DNA of 64,000 nt from Otis tarda (taxonomy: Eukaryota > Chordata > Aves > Otidiformes > Otididae): the NCBI GenBank assembly GCA_026413225.1, contig CM048553.1:140376690-140440689 (forward strand). The letters are read 5' to 3'. A program made the translations under genes and the position numbers. Below the pieces are notes generated by a model. That model did no database searches. It saw nothing but the letters and a program-made list of their open reading frames with translations, and was not told where the DNA came from. Shown here in pieces: positions 12,101 through 27,100 of this stretch. The stretch's first letter is position 1. Each line of letters starts with the position of its first letter.

Positions 12101-15100
12101 AGAACATGTGTAGTTGATTTAGAGATAGAAAATGTACATTTATTTCTTGTAATAATAGAATTTGTATTAGATTGCTGTTTTAGTGTAGGTGTATTTATGT
12201 TTTATGTTTTAAAGGATCATTTCCATAGTCCTACAAGATTTTGTGAAGTAACAGAAAGAAAGAGGATGGTCCTTTTGTCTTTCCTGTGTCAGAGGACAGT
12301 CGCCTCTGCCCTTACATGGTATATGGACTAAATTTTGCCTTCTCTTTCCCCTCATCAGTAATTTGACCCTAAGTATTGGATCTTTGGCCTTATCCTTATT
12401 CCTTAAAGGAAAATAATCTCTTGGTTTAGAATCTTCTTTTTTAAAGGCTTTATCAGAGCTCTGAAAAGTTTTTACTTAGCTCTCTGATGAAATCATTGTT
12501 CCTGCTGAGCACAGCTGCTTTGTTAGATTACACACAGATCATTGAAAGCACAGTTTGGCAGCATAGCGTTGCTTTTTGGATACTAAAGAGAAGCAGTAAT
12601 GGAAATATACTTGGCTACATGGTTTTAAAGATAGAATGATGTCTATTACATTAGCTAATTCCCTTCAGATATAACCTAAACAGACTGATGAAGGGCTGCT
12701 TCAGTTGTCCAGAGTGGAGATTTCCATGGTGTGATTTCAAGGCCATGGTCAGAGGTCCACAGTATCTATCAGGAGGTTCCGTGTTCAGATGCAATATGTG
12801 CCCAGTCTTTATAAGATGTAGCTTTTTTTGATGATTGATGTTGTGGGGTTTTTTGGTGGAGCAAATTTGGGACTTACGCCCTACTGCATCTTCATCATTT
12901 ATAATAAAACAAAGCAAAGCAAAATTTCAACATTGTGGAAAAAACACAAGTTTTTCTAATTTTTTTTTTTTTCTTGGTGAGCTCTGTTCTTGTAAACTGG
13001 GCATGTATTTCATGTCACATGGGCATACTTATTTGGAGAACTCTGACGTGGATGCATGGGAATAATTGAATAAGCTGTAGGATAATGTTCTAAGCAGTAA
13101 TGTTCCTTCTGTTCCTTAGGAATGTAAAACACACGCCTACCTGTTTTTGAAAATAACTATTTGTATGAGGAGAAGAGCTAATTTAAGGGACATTGCTTTA
13201 GCTACTGCATGATACCAGAAGAAATAAACTACAAGTGATTAACTGATACTGCACAAAATTGAAACAGAGAGGGGAAAGGAGGCCAAGAAGGAAATGTACT
13301 TGGCTCCTGTTCAGTAAAAACTGCTGCTAAATGCGAATATCCCTGTCTGTTTTAAATTATGTTTTGCAACAAAATATATAATGATTTATCTCTCAGTTAT
13401 ATATATACGATTCCACTAATAATAAGAAGGGAAGTAACATGAAGTACACACAATGCTCACTAAATTTATTAATCACTTGCTACAGTCAGTTAAAATTGTT
13501 CCAAACATTCTTATATTTAACTCAGTTCTTAAACTTGTGTGTATGTAACTTTAGGGCTCAAGAACTTTTTTATCAGGTTAACCATTCTGCATTAAATTTT
13601 AGCCGCAAATCGGAGGGGAAGATATGTGACAAAACCGAGCCTGATCCATGATGCTTCTGTGGAGTGCAAATAAGACTTCTGTTTAGTTTTGGTTTAATTT
13701 ATTGTACATTTGTACACTAAGAACTGTCCAGAGATCTCTAAATCCTGCTAATGTGGACTGCTGAACCACCATGGGATGATAACTGCTGTAAGAAACTCAT
13801 TCACAGCCTCAGCATATGTGTGTATATGTTATTTCTTCACATAAATGCAACCCTGCCAAGTTTTTTTGTCCTCGAATATGTTAAGTACTCGTTGTAACAG
13901 AAGTCTGCATTGCAGTGGAAGTCACCATTGTGTCGTGATAACTACACCATGTATTTGACATGCTATGCTGTTATAGTATTTGGGGATATCAAAACTATTC
14001 CAGGCAGTAGATAAAGGTAGGAAGAGGTTGCAAATTACATCTTTTGAGTTATCATGTATGTAGTTAAAATATAAGCAAAATCCTAACCAAACTTTTATAA
14101 GAATACAAGGTAATCAAATAGGTATCAATTGAGACTCTCTCTAATCTAAACATTAAATTGCCATATAAATAGAGATGTGTTATATTTGGAAAGAGAGAGA
14201 GCAAAGCGTTTTACAGTCTGTGAAATCAGCTGTTTCTTCCTTCTGAGGTGTGTGGGTACATCTTACAATCGTTGTGCCTCAAGGCAATGTTAGCAATTGC
14301 GTGCTTTGCTTCCCAGCAGTGGTTGTCTCAATAGCTGAGGGGTCTCCTGTGGACTTTATGCCAAGGCTGGAAAATTCAGCTTTCACCTTAATCTCTCAGC
14401 TGTCAGCCTCTCCTCTGCAGTAGCTGTTGTCCATTATTTAACTGGCTGGGGTCTAAAACAGCAGCAAGAAAGGTTGCACTTGCTCAGACCACTCTGCTCT
14501 TTGAGGTTTCTGGGTTTCGTTCACAGTGGTAGACCCTCTCGCTGTGGCTCTGAGGCTTGGTAGCCTGGCTTCTGCTAAGGCTGTGCCTCCCCAGCCCCTA
14601 AAAGAGAGGGATCCCAGAGTCTGAGAAGGTGAGATCTGAACAGCGATCCTGTCCCTGCCTGGCCAGTTGTTTCCTGCAGAAGCTGTTATCCCTTGAAACG
14701 GCCCACAGACCTCAGGGATTTGCATCCTATTCTGAGTGTGCTCATCTGCAGCCAATTATCACGGAGATCAGAAAGTGTGGATTTGGTCTGTGTTAGCAAT
14801 TTTTAGCCACATAACAACATTATGCTTGCCAACTGTCATATTTAGTATTCATTATTAATTTTCGAGTAATGTATCAAAACAGCATTAACTTTTAAGCTGC
14901 TTGAAGGGCAATTTAGTAATTGATGTTTTATGCGATTTAATTCTATTTCTAGCAGCACAATAAATTTTGTTGTATTTCTTTAATGTGCAAATATTTTTTC
15001 TAACAAAGCCTTTTATTTTCCCTCCTTCCTCTCTTCTCTCTTCTGTTTTCTTATTCTTTTTCCTTTTTTTTTCTCTTCTCTTTTTCCTTTTCCTTTTTTT

Positions 15101-18100
15101 TAAGTGATTTTTAAGTTTTCCACAAGAAGAAGAGTATCTGCTGCTACTGAAAAAACTGAGTCATGTACTAAACTGCAAATACTCTTTATATTTCTGAAAC
15201 TGTTTGTTACAACCCCCACAAATTACTGTGAAATACCAGTTCTGTTTGAAAACAAGTTTGTCTTGACAGTAATTCACTGAGTAAAATTACAAACTCAATT
15301 TTTATGTGTATATTCTCAAAGCGCTCAAAGCCTCCTCTCTGTATTTTGTCTTGAAGGAAGACCAGGCCAAAAGACAGAACACTGCATGTTCGAAAGTGTG
15401 GTGGTTTTGGCTTCATTGTGGGTACTTTAGCCTAATAATTAAAAAAGCACATATGTGCAAAATTAACTTGAAAATCCTGGAAACAGCATTTGCATAACCT
15501 AAGGAACATCTCATGTTATAGGCATGTGAATTAAGAGGAACATGCTCCTTAAATTGCTTTGGAAGCTGGAAGAAGCTGTCTACTTATTTAAGTACTGTTT
15601 GAGTGGTAGAACTAGTGGTTTGCCAGTGGGCATGATGTCCCATGCATTTTTGGGGGCAGTGGTACATGGCACCATCCCATGGTGCCGTTTCTGAAACTAT
15701 TCTGGAAAAGAGTAATGCTTTGACTGTTACCAATGGATATATGTGGTTTCAGGTCAGTTGGTGAATGAGTAATGTTGAAGTTGCTAACAGCTTTTCTCGT
15801 AAACAAAGACATGGGTGGCTTTAAAAAAACAGTATGGAGAGGAGTTTTTAAAACGTTAAGCTCATGTCCTGAAAGGAGAACAGCACGAACTCATTAAGGT
15901 CACTTTTTTCACTAAATCTTCTACACTGTTGCTAATGGCTATTTACTTTTTATCTCTGTTCCTTCTCTAATAATTTCTGTGTCCTTCCAACAGTGCCCCA
16001 AGTAGCTCAGGCAAGATAAGGGTTTCAGATCGTCAAGGCAAAAGATGCAAAGATCATCTTCTGCCATGCAGCCACCTTTTTTTGTTTGTGTTGGATGTGA
16101 TTTGTTGTTTTATAGATACGTACAGGAAAAGACAAGAGTCACAGGCAGAGTTAATGCCTCCAGACTCTCTGTGGGAACTGGATTCAAAGTAGCGTTAACT
16201 GTGTGTACTGTGAGGCTTCTCCTTTATGGCTCAGAAAATGAATTCCTCTCCTCTGGTGGGTGTGAGCTGCACTCAGCTGAGGGCACGTAACATTTGTTTC
16301 TGTTAGGAAGTGGTGGGTAGATGTTGATGCTGCCAGGACTCACATAGGGTTATCAGGATGCTGCATCCCTCTGTCCAGGTGTTCTCCTGCCTGCAAGGGA
16401 AAGCAACCCACTCCTTGGTCCTCCTGACCATGAAAGTTTTGATTCCTGGCAGGAAACTCAACAGTTTCCGTCTCAGAACAGCTGGAATATGCAAAAAGAC
16501 CTAAGAAACTTAAGAGTATCCCTCTATCCCTACACCATACTTTGGCTTCATACCAGGGACAGCACCAGTCTCAGTAAAGAAATGGAGAAATACTAGGAGT
16601 CACTTTTGGGACTCTGGAATTAGAGAGACTTTATTTTAATAATGACCTTGTTATTTTGGAAAGGATGACAAGGAAGGAGTAGAAATAGTGAGGTGAAATG
16701 AGAACAAGGTAATAGACCCACCTGCAGTGACTAATAATGGAGCATTTGCATGTAGAAGGAAATGGAAATCTGTGGACAAGAGCCTACCTCTGTACAGTTC
16801 TCCCAGAAGTTTTGGAAGTTCAGAAAAGATTTTGTCAGAGGCAAGAAAGAAATATCTGGAGGCTGTGTTGCATTTAGAGAGTGTTCCCAGATGAAGAAAT
16901 TTGTAAGGAGGAATGGATGAGCTGCCAAACTCATTGTGAATCTCTGGGTTAGGGCCAGAGGCTTGTGAGTTTGGGGAAGGGCTCAGAGCAAGGATGGGGC
17001 CAGGGAGCACGGGGGCAGGTCTGGGACCCAGGGTCTGTGTGAGAACTGGTGAGAGGTGGAGCAAAACTGGCAAAACCGAGTGCAGCATGTATGTGTGCCA
17101 GGAAAGGGGTGCTGTGCAGTTTCTAACATTTACTTCAGGAACTAGGTATGATTGTTATCTGAAATGCATCATATCGTCCTTTGCCCTTCTTTGAATTAAA
17201 ATGAGAAGAGGAAAAAAAAAAGAGATGGAAGTTAACTTGCACAAAATGTCCCACTAGAGTAAGGAGTCCTTGGAATTACTGCTATTCTTCATTTACTCTT
17301 GGCAACAACCACAAAATGTGTTTTCCAAACAGGAAAAATGATACATGAACTGCTGTGTACTTCATGCTTCATCTGTGCAAATGAAGCTACTGCAGTTTCC
17401 TAGGAGATATATGTAAGTAATGCATACATATGTCTTTCTTCCCATCAGAGTGTTTTGCTCTTGGTATATTTGTGAATGAATTGCAAATCTGAGTATTCTT
17501 TACTTATATAATTGTATGGCAAGAAGATTAAACCTTCACGATGAACTGAGAAATCTTTTGGAAATATCTGAGAACCTGTCAATGTCAAACCCTGTCTTTC
17601 TGGCTGGATACTTAGCCAGGGAAAACCAGAAATTTTTACTCTAAGAATGAATATTTGACACCCAGCAAGTTTGTACATTTTGAGACAAATTTGATAGGAG
17701 TTATACTGAGATTTATAAAGAAAGAAGCTGTAAATAAAAGAGAGATAAGTAAGGATGAGGGCTAGAGGGAAAAAAAATAAAATGGCGAAGAAAGAAGAGA
17801 AATTTAGGAAGAAGTTTTATAATGTGCTAGCTGGGAGAATAATTTTCTCCTCTTTTATTCAATTCTGAGTAAGATTTTTGTTCTGTTGTTCAAAGATAAA
17901 ATCTACAAATAAACCTGGTATTATTGCTGCCAATATCACAGCACATGTAATTTTTTATATATACATTACTGTGGAGTGAGCTAAGAAACACAGTATATTG
18001 AGTCTTAAAATTGCTATTCATGCATTACCTGCTCAGGCAATAATTTTTGTATGATCTCATTTTTTCCTAAGTGATCTCATCCTTCCTTTTTCCTTAAATT

Positions 18101-21100
18101 GTCTTACTCTATAACAAAATCTTAATGAAACTAATATTTACTTGTTATAAATTACTTACTGAATGTCTTAACTTTGCTGTAGTATTGATCAAATTGAGCT
18201 CGCCTCCTTTTGCTTTGCGTACAGCAGTAGCCGTCTTTAACATTTATCCATTCTCATGTCTTAGAATAAAGACCTACATAACCAAATAAGTAATATCCAG
18301 ATTAAAATTAAGTATTAAGGAGTCATAAAGACGTAGGTTAACAATATAAATTAAATAACTAGTTTTTAAACGATCAATCTTTTCAAGGGACCTGGCTTGC
18401 AAAAACCTTTGAAAAATCACCATCTGAAACTTGGATCCTTTGAGTGTGTTCAGTTTGAATATCCCAAAATTGAAATGTTTGAAGAAATTAAACAGTGCCA
18501 GGGGATATTCTTGGGCATTGAGACTCCACCGTTATTGTTGCTGTTAAATTGCTGGAACTGTCTCTGGCCCGCAGTGATTAGCACTCCCCAGGCGATCCCT
18601 GTGTGTGGTTCGGAGGCTGCAGGGGGACAGGGATTATTCCCTGTAGGCAGTTTGTATAGAGTCGCTCTGTTGTAGTGGAAAGGTGAGTTTGATACTGTGG
18701 ATGCAGGCCAGCTGGCATCTGAGCTCAGCTTGTATCTTAGACTGTTCTCTGGCACTGAGACCAGGGCTATAAAATGGCTGCTTCTGTTCTGCTAAATACG
18801 CTGAGCTTACAGAGTGGTTGCATCTACGTTGTTTATTAGGATGGGTCTCTGGCTTGTCATAGAATCATAGAATCTTCAAGGTTGGAAAAGACCTCCAAGA
18901 TCATCAAGTCCAACTGTCAACCTAACACCACCATGTTCACTAAACCATGTCCTGAAGTGCCATATCTACATGTTTTTTGAACATCTCGAGGGATGTGTTG
19001 GCATCCTGGAGGCATTCAAAACAGGCTTCTTTTGGCAGCCTGTTCCGGTGCCTGACCACTCTTTCAGTAAAGAAATTTTTCGTAATATCCAATCTAAACC
19101 TCCCCTGCTGCTACTTGAGGCCATTTCTTCTTGTCCTATCACTAGTTATGTGGGAGAAGAGACCAACACCCACCTTCCTACAACCTCCTTTCAGGTAGTT
19201 GTAGAGATCGATGAGGTCTCCCCTCAGCCTCCTCTTCTCCAGACTAAACAACACCAGTTCTCTCAGCTGCTTCTCATAAGACTTGTTCTCCAGACCCCTC
19301 ACCAGCTTCATTGCACTTCTCTGGATGTGCTCCAGCGACTCAACGTCCTTCTTGTACTGAGGGGCCCAAAACTGCACACAGTGTTCGAGGTGTGGCCTCA
19401 CCAGTGCCGAGTACAGGGGCACGATCACTTCCCTACTCCTGCTGGCCACACTGTTTCTGATACAAGCCAGGATGCTGTTGGCCTTCTTGGCCACCTGGGC
19501 ACACTGCTGGCTCATGTTCAGCCGGCTGCTTCCCATATCATGCCTGAGGGTTGTTTGAGAAAATGTTAATTGTCGTAGGCCAAAAAATACTAGGAATTGT
19601 TCTAATGACTTCACAGCCTAGAACAGTCAATTCCCATGCCCAGGAAAATTCCCCGGCATTGCTTTAGTTATATTAAGGCAATGTAGTTTTAGTTAGGAAT
19701 AAGCTGAGAGGGTACAAACACGCTCTCAGACAGAGACCCTGGGTGGGTGAGCTTCATCAAAGCCAAAATAGGAGGTTCAGGACTGAGCATAATTTGCTTT
19801 GAGGAACAAGCAGAAGGAAACCTGCAGGGATCAGATAAATTAATTTAATAGGATTTTCAGCTTTAGAGGAAATTAAGATGCTCAACGTGAAATATTCTTT
19901 TAAGCTTTGTTATATGTATCTGTCAGTAATTGGATCCCAGCTGGATTCTTCCAGGGAGAACTGAAATTTCTTTATGTTGTTAATTTTTGCGAAGGTGGCA
20001 TCACTGTAACTGTCATTTATAGACAAACCCGATACTGAGTGGAGCAGGAGAACATATTTACTATTGGCTTGGCCTTCCTGTTGCTGGCCTTGTCTGTCCT
20101 TGTCTTGCCTGTCCTGTCTGCGCCGTGCCTTTGGATAACACAGCTCACACCGAGGGGTTTTTTTTACTTTTGTGTTGGCAATACACAATCCTCTGCTGAC
20201 TTAGAAGCAGGTTTATGGATGAGTAGCTTTTTTCAATGAATCTGTCACGTTTCATAAGAAGAGTGGAAGGGTACGTACTTTGGGTATGAGAATGTTTGCT
20301 GAAGTTGTGAGAAAGTTCTCTTTTTAAGATGAGAGCTGGTATGAGGAAGAGGTGATAGTTGAGAGGGCAAGTGCAAAAGCATGCAACTGCTGAGAAAATA
20401 TCACTGAAGGTTTATCTGAGGGGATGAGTGTTCAGATCTGTGAGTCATTGCTGATCGCCACTCCTCAAAATACCACCCAGCTGGAGTTTTGCTTAGCAAA
20501 AGAGTTTCATTTTGTTTTTCATGGAGTCCATCTCAGCTAAATCGACTTTAATAATTACAAAGTTATTTAAAATCCCTGCCAAGTCAGAAGACAAAGATTT
20601 TAAATACATTTTAATTTGTAAATGTTTGGTATTTCTATAGATAGAATTTTGCTAATGAAAGTAGTTTTGAAATATATTGTACTTAATTCAGGCTGATAGA
20701 TTTTTCTTAAGTAATTTAGTACAATGGGGTGTGTTTCTGGTAATGCATCCAGGTGTTTTCCCACCTGGCTTCAAAATAAATAACTGAGTCTCTTCAGACT
20801 GGGATCCAAATCTTTATATTCAAGCTAAAAGGATTCAACAGCATTGCTCTAGTTTTTACTTGTTTTAAGGGAAATAAAGTAGCAGTCATTTTACCCTTCT
20901 CCATCCTTCCCCTCGTGTGTCACATTCTTAGCCTTTTTTTTTCTGTAATTATCTTTCTCTCCTCTTGCTCTGCTCCCACAAATTGTATCTTAGCATTATC
21001 TTTGTATTACAACCATGCTGGAATATTTCTTGTTATATTAGTAAAAACAATTAATAATTAGATATGCCACTAAGATAATAAGAGGGAAAATAGTTAATCT

Positions 21101-24100
21101 GTCAGGATGTCTGTATCCCATTCGAACTGGAATTTTTTTTCTGCTCAATTTGGCTTGCATTCAACATCCTCTGATTTTGGAACAATATTGCTACGCTTAT
21201 GAATAAAGCCATGCTGTAGGCTGCACATGAATAAGTCCAGGCAGTCATTTTTATTGTCTTCAAAGAGCATTTTTATTCTGTGCCCACAAATGTTCTTGGT
21301 AATCTATGAAAGAGGCCTCTGAGTTAACAAGTGAAAGTGGGCATCTTTCTCACCCCTTGCCTTGGCAGAAGGACATAGTCAGCATTCATCAGCAGTCACA
21401 ATGAACTCGTGTAAAGGCTTGTCTACAAACAGATGTTTTTCCAGTTGGATCTTTGATTGGCCCACTTCTACTTGTGCAGTATGACATGACCTTTAGTTAT
21501 ACAGTCAAATGCTACTTTTCCACTGAGCATCTGCCTCATTCAGCGCGCAAGATGGATGAGAGTTTGTGCATTGAATTGCGTGAGGCAATAAGGGAGATTG
21601 CTACTGGTTAGGGGTATCTCAGCTTGGTAAGAGGAGGATACCACTGCAGTTTAATGAGCTTTCTTACCACCTTTAATCTTTCAAGCCAAGCAGACAAATA
21701 GGCAGTTAGCTACCTCACAGTTTTATTCATAGCCACAGGAATTTAGGAACAGGAGCAAACACACTGATTGAAGGCATGGTCTATCTAACCCTAACACTGT
21801 CCTGGCTCAGACAGCAGTCAAAAGTGGATGCATAGGAGAAAGTTTAAGAACAAGACAATAGTACCTGCAAGTGTTCCCCTAACTGCCATGCTTTTGTCGC
21901 TCGGGGATTTTCTGATCTGTAGGGATCTTTAATGTAAATATTAAACAGCTGATTTCTCTTCACCAGCGTCCCATTAAGCCCTTTAAATGGAAGGGCTTTT
22001 GCCATATGCTGCCTTCTGTGCCAAGGCTCGTGACTCGCCTCCCTCTGCTCGCCTTAAGCCTGCCGTGTGCTGGCTTTCTGTGAATGATTGGTCCCTGTCC
22101 ATTCTCATCATGCAACTCATGCACATGTCTCATATTCTTTCAAAACAGAAGGATGTTGAGCAGAAGCCAGGGGATGTGTACCCAGAGTCCCAGAGAGCTG
22201 GTAGCATGCCCAGGAGGCAGGCAGCCTTCACTTCTGCTGTTATCCATGATGGCTTGGCCTGCCCGCCTGTGCAGTTGTCAGATACAGACATACCCTGTGG
22301 CACTTCTGCTTCTGTGGCTCTTGGGAAAAAAAAAAAGACTGTTGATGGTTGAAACAGAAGATTTTAGGAAGTGTGTGAGTGGTCTTTTGGCCAATTTGAA
22401 TGCCACTGTAGACAACAGGATTTTCTCTCTGATGCAGCCACAGAATTTCTGTGTGATGCTGAGCTGGTCCAATAGACGAGACTTTTCCAAGATGGCCATT
22501 AATTATGCATTTGAAATCATGGGGTTTTATTTGCAGAAGAACTCACAGCTGCAGTTGATGTCATTGAGAGCTGTACTTTGTACATGCAAAGTGCTACTTA
22601 ATGCCAAATTCCCTGAAAAATCAGCCCCTTCATGTCTCGTATCGGTCACTGCAATTAACAGATGCTTTTGACCTGAATTTCTATGGGTTCTGTTTCCCTC
22701 TTTGTAAAGGAGGACTGATGCCACCCCGCCTCATCGGGGTGTTACATTTCTAAATTCTCAGGCACTACCACAAAAAGCATTACAGTGCACTGCTCTCAAA
22801 TACTAACTATGTAATTCAAAGAGGGTTTCCATCCCACATGAGGTATGAGGTCAACATCTCAACAACGATGACAAAACTGGGTACAGCACAAGTATCTACC
22901 CATTCCACTGCCATTAGCCATTCTGGTCACTGCTCCCACAAAAAAAAAAATTAAAAACCAACAATAACAAATACTGATCATGTAATAGACAGCTGTTGTT
23001 GTTTACCGGAGGCCAAATTTATATTGCCCAAGTAGCCTTTGTTCTGGCATCTCCTGTTTTTCCTGTATTCTTGCAGCACTTGTCAGTGTGTTTGTTTAGA
23101 CAGTATGTTTAAGAGATCAGGTCAACCTGAACTGATTTGCACTTTGAAATTCTGGTAAAGTATTTTTATTTGCATTTTATCTTCCAGAAAATACTTGCAA
23201 CAACAAACGTCTGGACCTTGTCTTCATCATTGACAGCTCTCGCAGTGTGCGTCCTTATGACTTTGAAAAAGTGAAGGAGTTCATTTTAACCATCTTGCAG
23301 TTTCTGGACATCAGTACTGATGCCACTCGAGTAGGTCTGATTCAGTATGGCAGCACAGTCAAACATGAGTTCTCGCTGAAGACATTCAGAAGGAAGCAGG
23401 ATATTGAAAGAGCAGTGAAAAGGATGATGCACCTGGCAACTGGCACCATGACTGGACTGGCTATTCAGTACGCAGTGAACATTGCATTTTCAGAGTCAGA
23501 AGGAGCTCGACCTCTGAAGCAGAATGTACCCCGAATTATCATGATAGTGACAGATGGGAGACCTCAGGATCCAGTGGCGGAGATTGCTGCTAAAGCTCGT
23601 AACTCGGGTATCCTGATTTTTGCCATTGGAGTGGGAAGAGTAGATATGAACACGCTGAAGTCCATTGGGAGTGAACCACATGAAGAGCATGTGTTCCTGG
23701 TTGCTAATTTCAGTCAGATTGAAACACTGACCTCTGCCTTCCAGACTAAACTTTGTGGTAAGATTTTTGTATAGAGATTTGAATGCATAGATGAAAGTAA
23801 AACAGAGAACAAAATATGCAGGATGATTAAACTTTTTTTTTACATGGAACTTTCTTTGTTAGAATATGTACATTGAAAAAGGGGAGACTAGCCAAACAAC
23901 ATTCAGAACAGCAGTCATACATATGTGGAAAAACTAATTCTACTGCTAAGTGCCATAAAATGTGATCTAATTCCTAGTGATCATAAGCAGTGAGGCAAAC
24001 ACACATATTAGGATTTTCCTAGGCATTGCGTAATAGCAATAAATTTACTACCCTCTGCTATTTGAATATTAGATAAGTTTTTTCATCTACTGATTTAGAT

Positions 24101-27100
24101 GTGATCTCCCTTAGTACTGAAACTTAAAATTGATAAACAGTCTTGGTTATTAAAAAAATTCTGTGGTGTTCATGTATTTCTCTTCCAAAACTTACATATT
24201 AATTGTATGCAAACAATTATCTCTGTGCATGCCTTGTGACTGGAAGTGAGACACAGAAACATGGTATTGTTTTTATTCCATTCATTTTAAATACAGAAAC
24301 TTAGGAAAAGCCATTACAGTTACATTTATTCATACAATAAAATAAATATTATTTTAATAGGTATTAATTCACACAGAGAAATCACTTCCATCTGTGATTC
24401 TCTGATAAGAAATTACATTTTACAAGTATCATGGCATACATAATTCTTTTTATTCCAATCTGTGTACTTCATATAATTTTCTTTTTTAGTTTTTCCTGAG
24501 GTAAATATGAAAGATTTTCTTACAGATTTGGCATTAAGCTGAGGCGTTTTCAACAGAGTTCAGAAAAAGACTGCATGGTGAGATTCAGTTCTCACTCATC
24601 TCTAGGGATGCTTTTGCCAGAAAAGAACTGGGGCTTATTGTCAGGATAGTCTGGGGAATTTTCCTTACTTGGTCTTTTCCAAAATTGTTTCAAACAGCAA
24701 AGGGCTCCAGCTGAACTGTATCAGCGCAGAACACCATCAGACATTCATCAGATAATAGATTTTTTCCTGTTTCTTCCTTGCCATATTATTAGCTGGCATA
24801 GTAAGATACATTTGCAAATCAAGAAAGAGTAAACTAAACATGGACTGAGAGTTTAAATGGAATGAACAGCAAATGCTTCAAAACTTTGTCTTACTGGATT
24901 TTTTTATTGCATTTTAGAAACAAATCCTGTATAAATACCACTTACTCTTTTTTTTTTTTTCTGGCTAGGCAGTGTCCAGTAAATGTTTTAGAGTTTTGTA
25001 GCTCACTTTTAATCCAGATACATGTGATCCTCAGTAAAACCATCCTCCCTGCAGATGGAGGAATATGGAGGTGACAAGGATTGCTGCTGCCTCCTTTTCT
25101 CAGGGAATGCCTCCACAACAGTTGCTGTGTCAGGAACTGAAGGTGAGATCCAAAAACACACTTAGAAACTCAGGCCCATATGCATCAGAGAATTTAAACT
25201 GTTAGATTCTTATGGATTTCAACTTAAGGGACTAAATTGCCGATAGGATCCTTAATGTTTTATTGAGTCTGGGCTGTGAAGCAGTGGTCAGCATGCTGCA
25301 TTTCAAGAGAGCGATCTAAGCATTTCATAGCCTCTGCTCCCTAGAGCATCTACATTGTTTCTGGGAAATACAATTATTTTTTTAAAATTCCTCCTCAGTG
25401 TGGACATAGAGGCAATATCATTGTAGCCAAGTTGAACATCTGAGCGCTTTGTTTCTTTGCTAGAGAAATTCAAGGCACCGCTCTGGTCAAGTCTCGTGGC
25501 ACGCAGTCTGGTGGGCTTCATGCTGTGGGAAAAGGCCTTGGCACCTGAGCTGCTGTTGTGTCTGTGAGAATGCGCCTTCATGGTTCCTGTGAAGATGAGA
25601 GAAGAACCTGGCCAAGTGATGAAGCTTGGTGGGGAAAAGAAAAAAGACACTGAATTAACTGCTGTTTACTCATGGATGACAGAGATTACCCAGTGCCTAG
25701 CAGCTATATTCTCAGAAGAATCTGTGTAAACTGGCTGTGCTCCATCCCCTGCTAAGTCAGACTTTCCCTAAAGTTGCTGCCTCTGGCTGCTAAAGATTTG
25801 GAGGTGTCAGAAACAGCAGTTGAAGCCAGGGGATCCCAGGGGCCTCATTTTATTACCAGCCAGCAAGGTAAAAGAGGAGCAAACAGTATCCTGAGAAATC
25901 AAAGGCATGAGGAGTGAGACAAGAATTGAAAACTCAGAAGAAGAGGAACAGAAATGAGGACAGAATCCAGAAAGGGAGGTGGAGATTGGATAGAAGAAGA
26001 GTGAGAAAGGCAGAAGTTGAGATGGAGCAGTCAGGAGCAAATAAAGTCTTTATTATCTCCTGTAAAGTGGATAGTGGTGGTGTCATCCCCATTTTACATT
26101 GGAGGAACAGAGGCACAGAAACAGGGCTAAGACTATCAAGATCACCCACTAACTTTAAATATTTGATTCAGTGCAATCCCTGGTCTGATTTTCTGGGACA
26201 TGTAGCATTTTTAGAGTAATATAACATACCATTCAGCTCTACAGCCTTCACTTGCAGATGAGAGCACTCTGCATGCTTGCAAATCCAGGTTCAGGTGTCT
26301 CTAGCTGAACACACACAGTGTGAAGGTTGATGCTTGCTTGAACATACTACTGGCTTGCCCAAAATCACATAAGGACCTTGTGACACAGACATAGGTAAAA
26401 TCTAATTCCCAAGGCTTGCATTCAAATTCCTTAACTATGAGATCACCCTTTTTTATTACTTCAGTCCCTGGCTGTGTCCACCAAACACCTCCTGCGACAA
26501 ATGAGGTTGCAGGAATCATGCAGGCAGCAGCCTCCTTCACCACAGAAATCTGACTGATGTCCAGAGTACCACTGATTCTTTGACATCTGGACCCCAAAGA
26601 CACTTTGGAAAAAAATTTATGTGATAGTGTATCTGAAGATTAGTAACAGATGGTAACAATATATTCTTACAAGGGACTGAGTTACTGGGATGCCTAAAAT
26701 TGGATGCTTTCTTTTTGTTCATTTTTTAGTACTCTGTTTTGTAACCTTATGTTCTTTTGATATGGGAGCACTGACTGTTTTTGGAGTAATGTTCTATAGG
26801 TTCACATTCTATAGCATTCGTATATGGTTAGATTTTCTGACACTTAAACTACTGAAATGAGTAGTGTATTTTTCACTTATCATGTTTGAAAGTGCTTCTT
26901 TGGTCATAATAAGCTGATGTTGAAAGCTAGTGAAATATAGCCAGGAGGAAAATTCTGTTCAGAAAGTATCAGAGGTTATAAACTTCATTTTCAGAATGAC
27001 AGAAGGATGAAAAGTCCAAGCAGATCTGTATTTGTATAAATAAAAGTACTTGAGAAGTTTTATTACAGCAAAAATTATGAGATCCAAAAAGCTGATGAAG

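Larger units (their letters stand above)
9198..23187 (+). other. MATN2: Intron 2 (about 14 kb)
   Basis: No exon was supported. An A-run of 16 starts just after the donor (9205-9220). It contains a pyrimidine-rich tract (15007-15103), a minus-strand CR1 (18857-19540) and a short G/T-C repeat-like patch (about 20080-20125). Open frames of up to 195 codons (for example 22084-22671) have no recognisable domain. It ends in tttatcttccAG at 23187. Confidence 0.7.

Noticed and set aside
16651-17088. 145-codon minus-strand open frame in intron 2
   Set aside because: Low-complexity Pro/Ser/Leu composition without any family resemblance; probably chance.
18970-19569. 199-codon plus-strand open frame
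   Set aside because: It is the antisense shadow of a CR1 LINE ORF2 fragment that reads on the minus strand.
22084-22671. 195-codon plus-strand open frame in intron 2
   Set aside because: Cys/Ser/Leu-rich with no recognisable domain or splice context. The overlapping frame at 21987 also shows nothing coherent.
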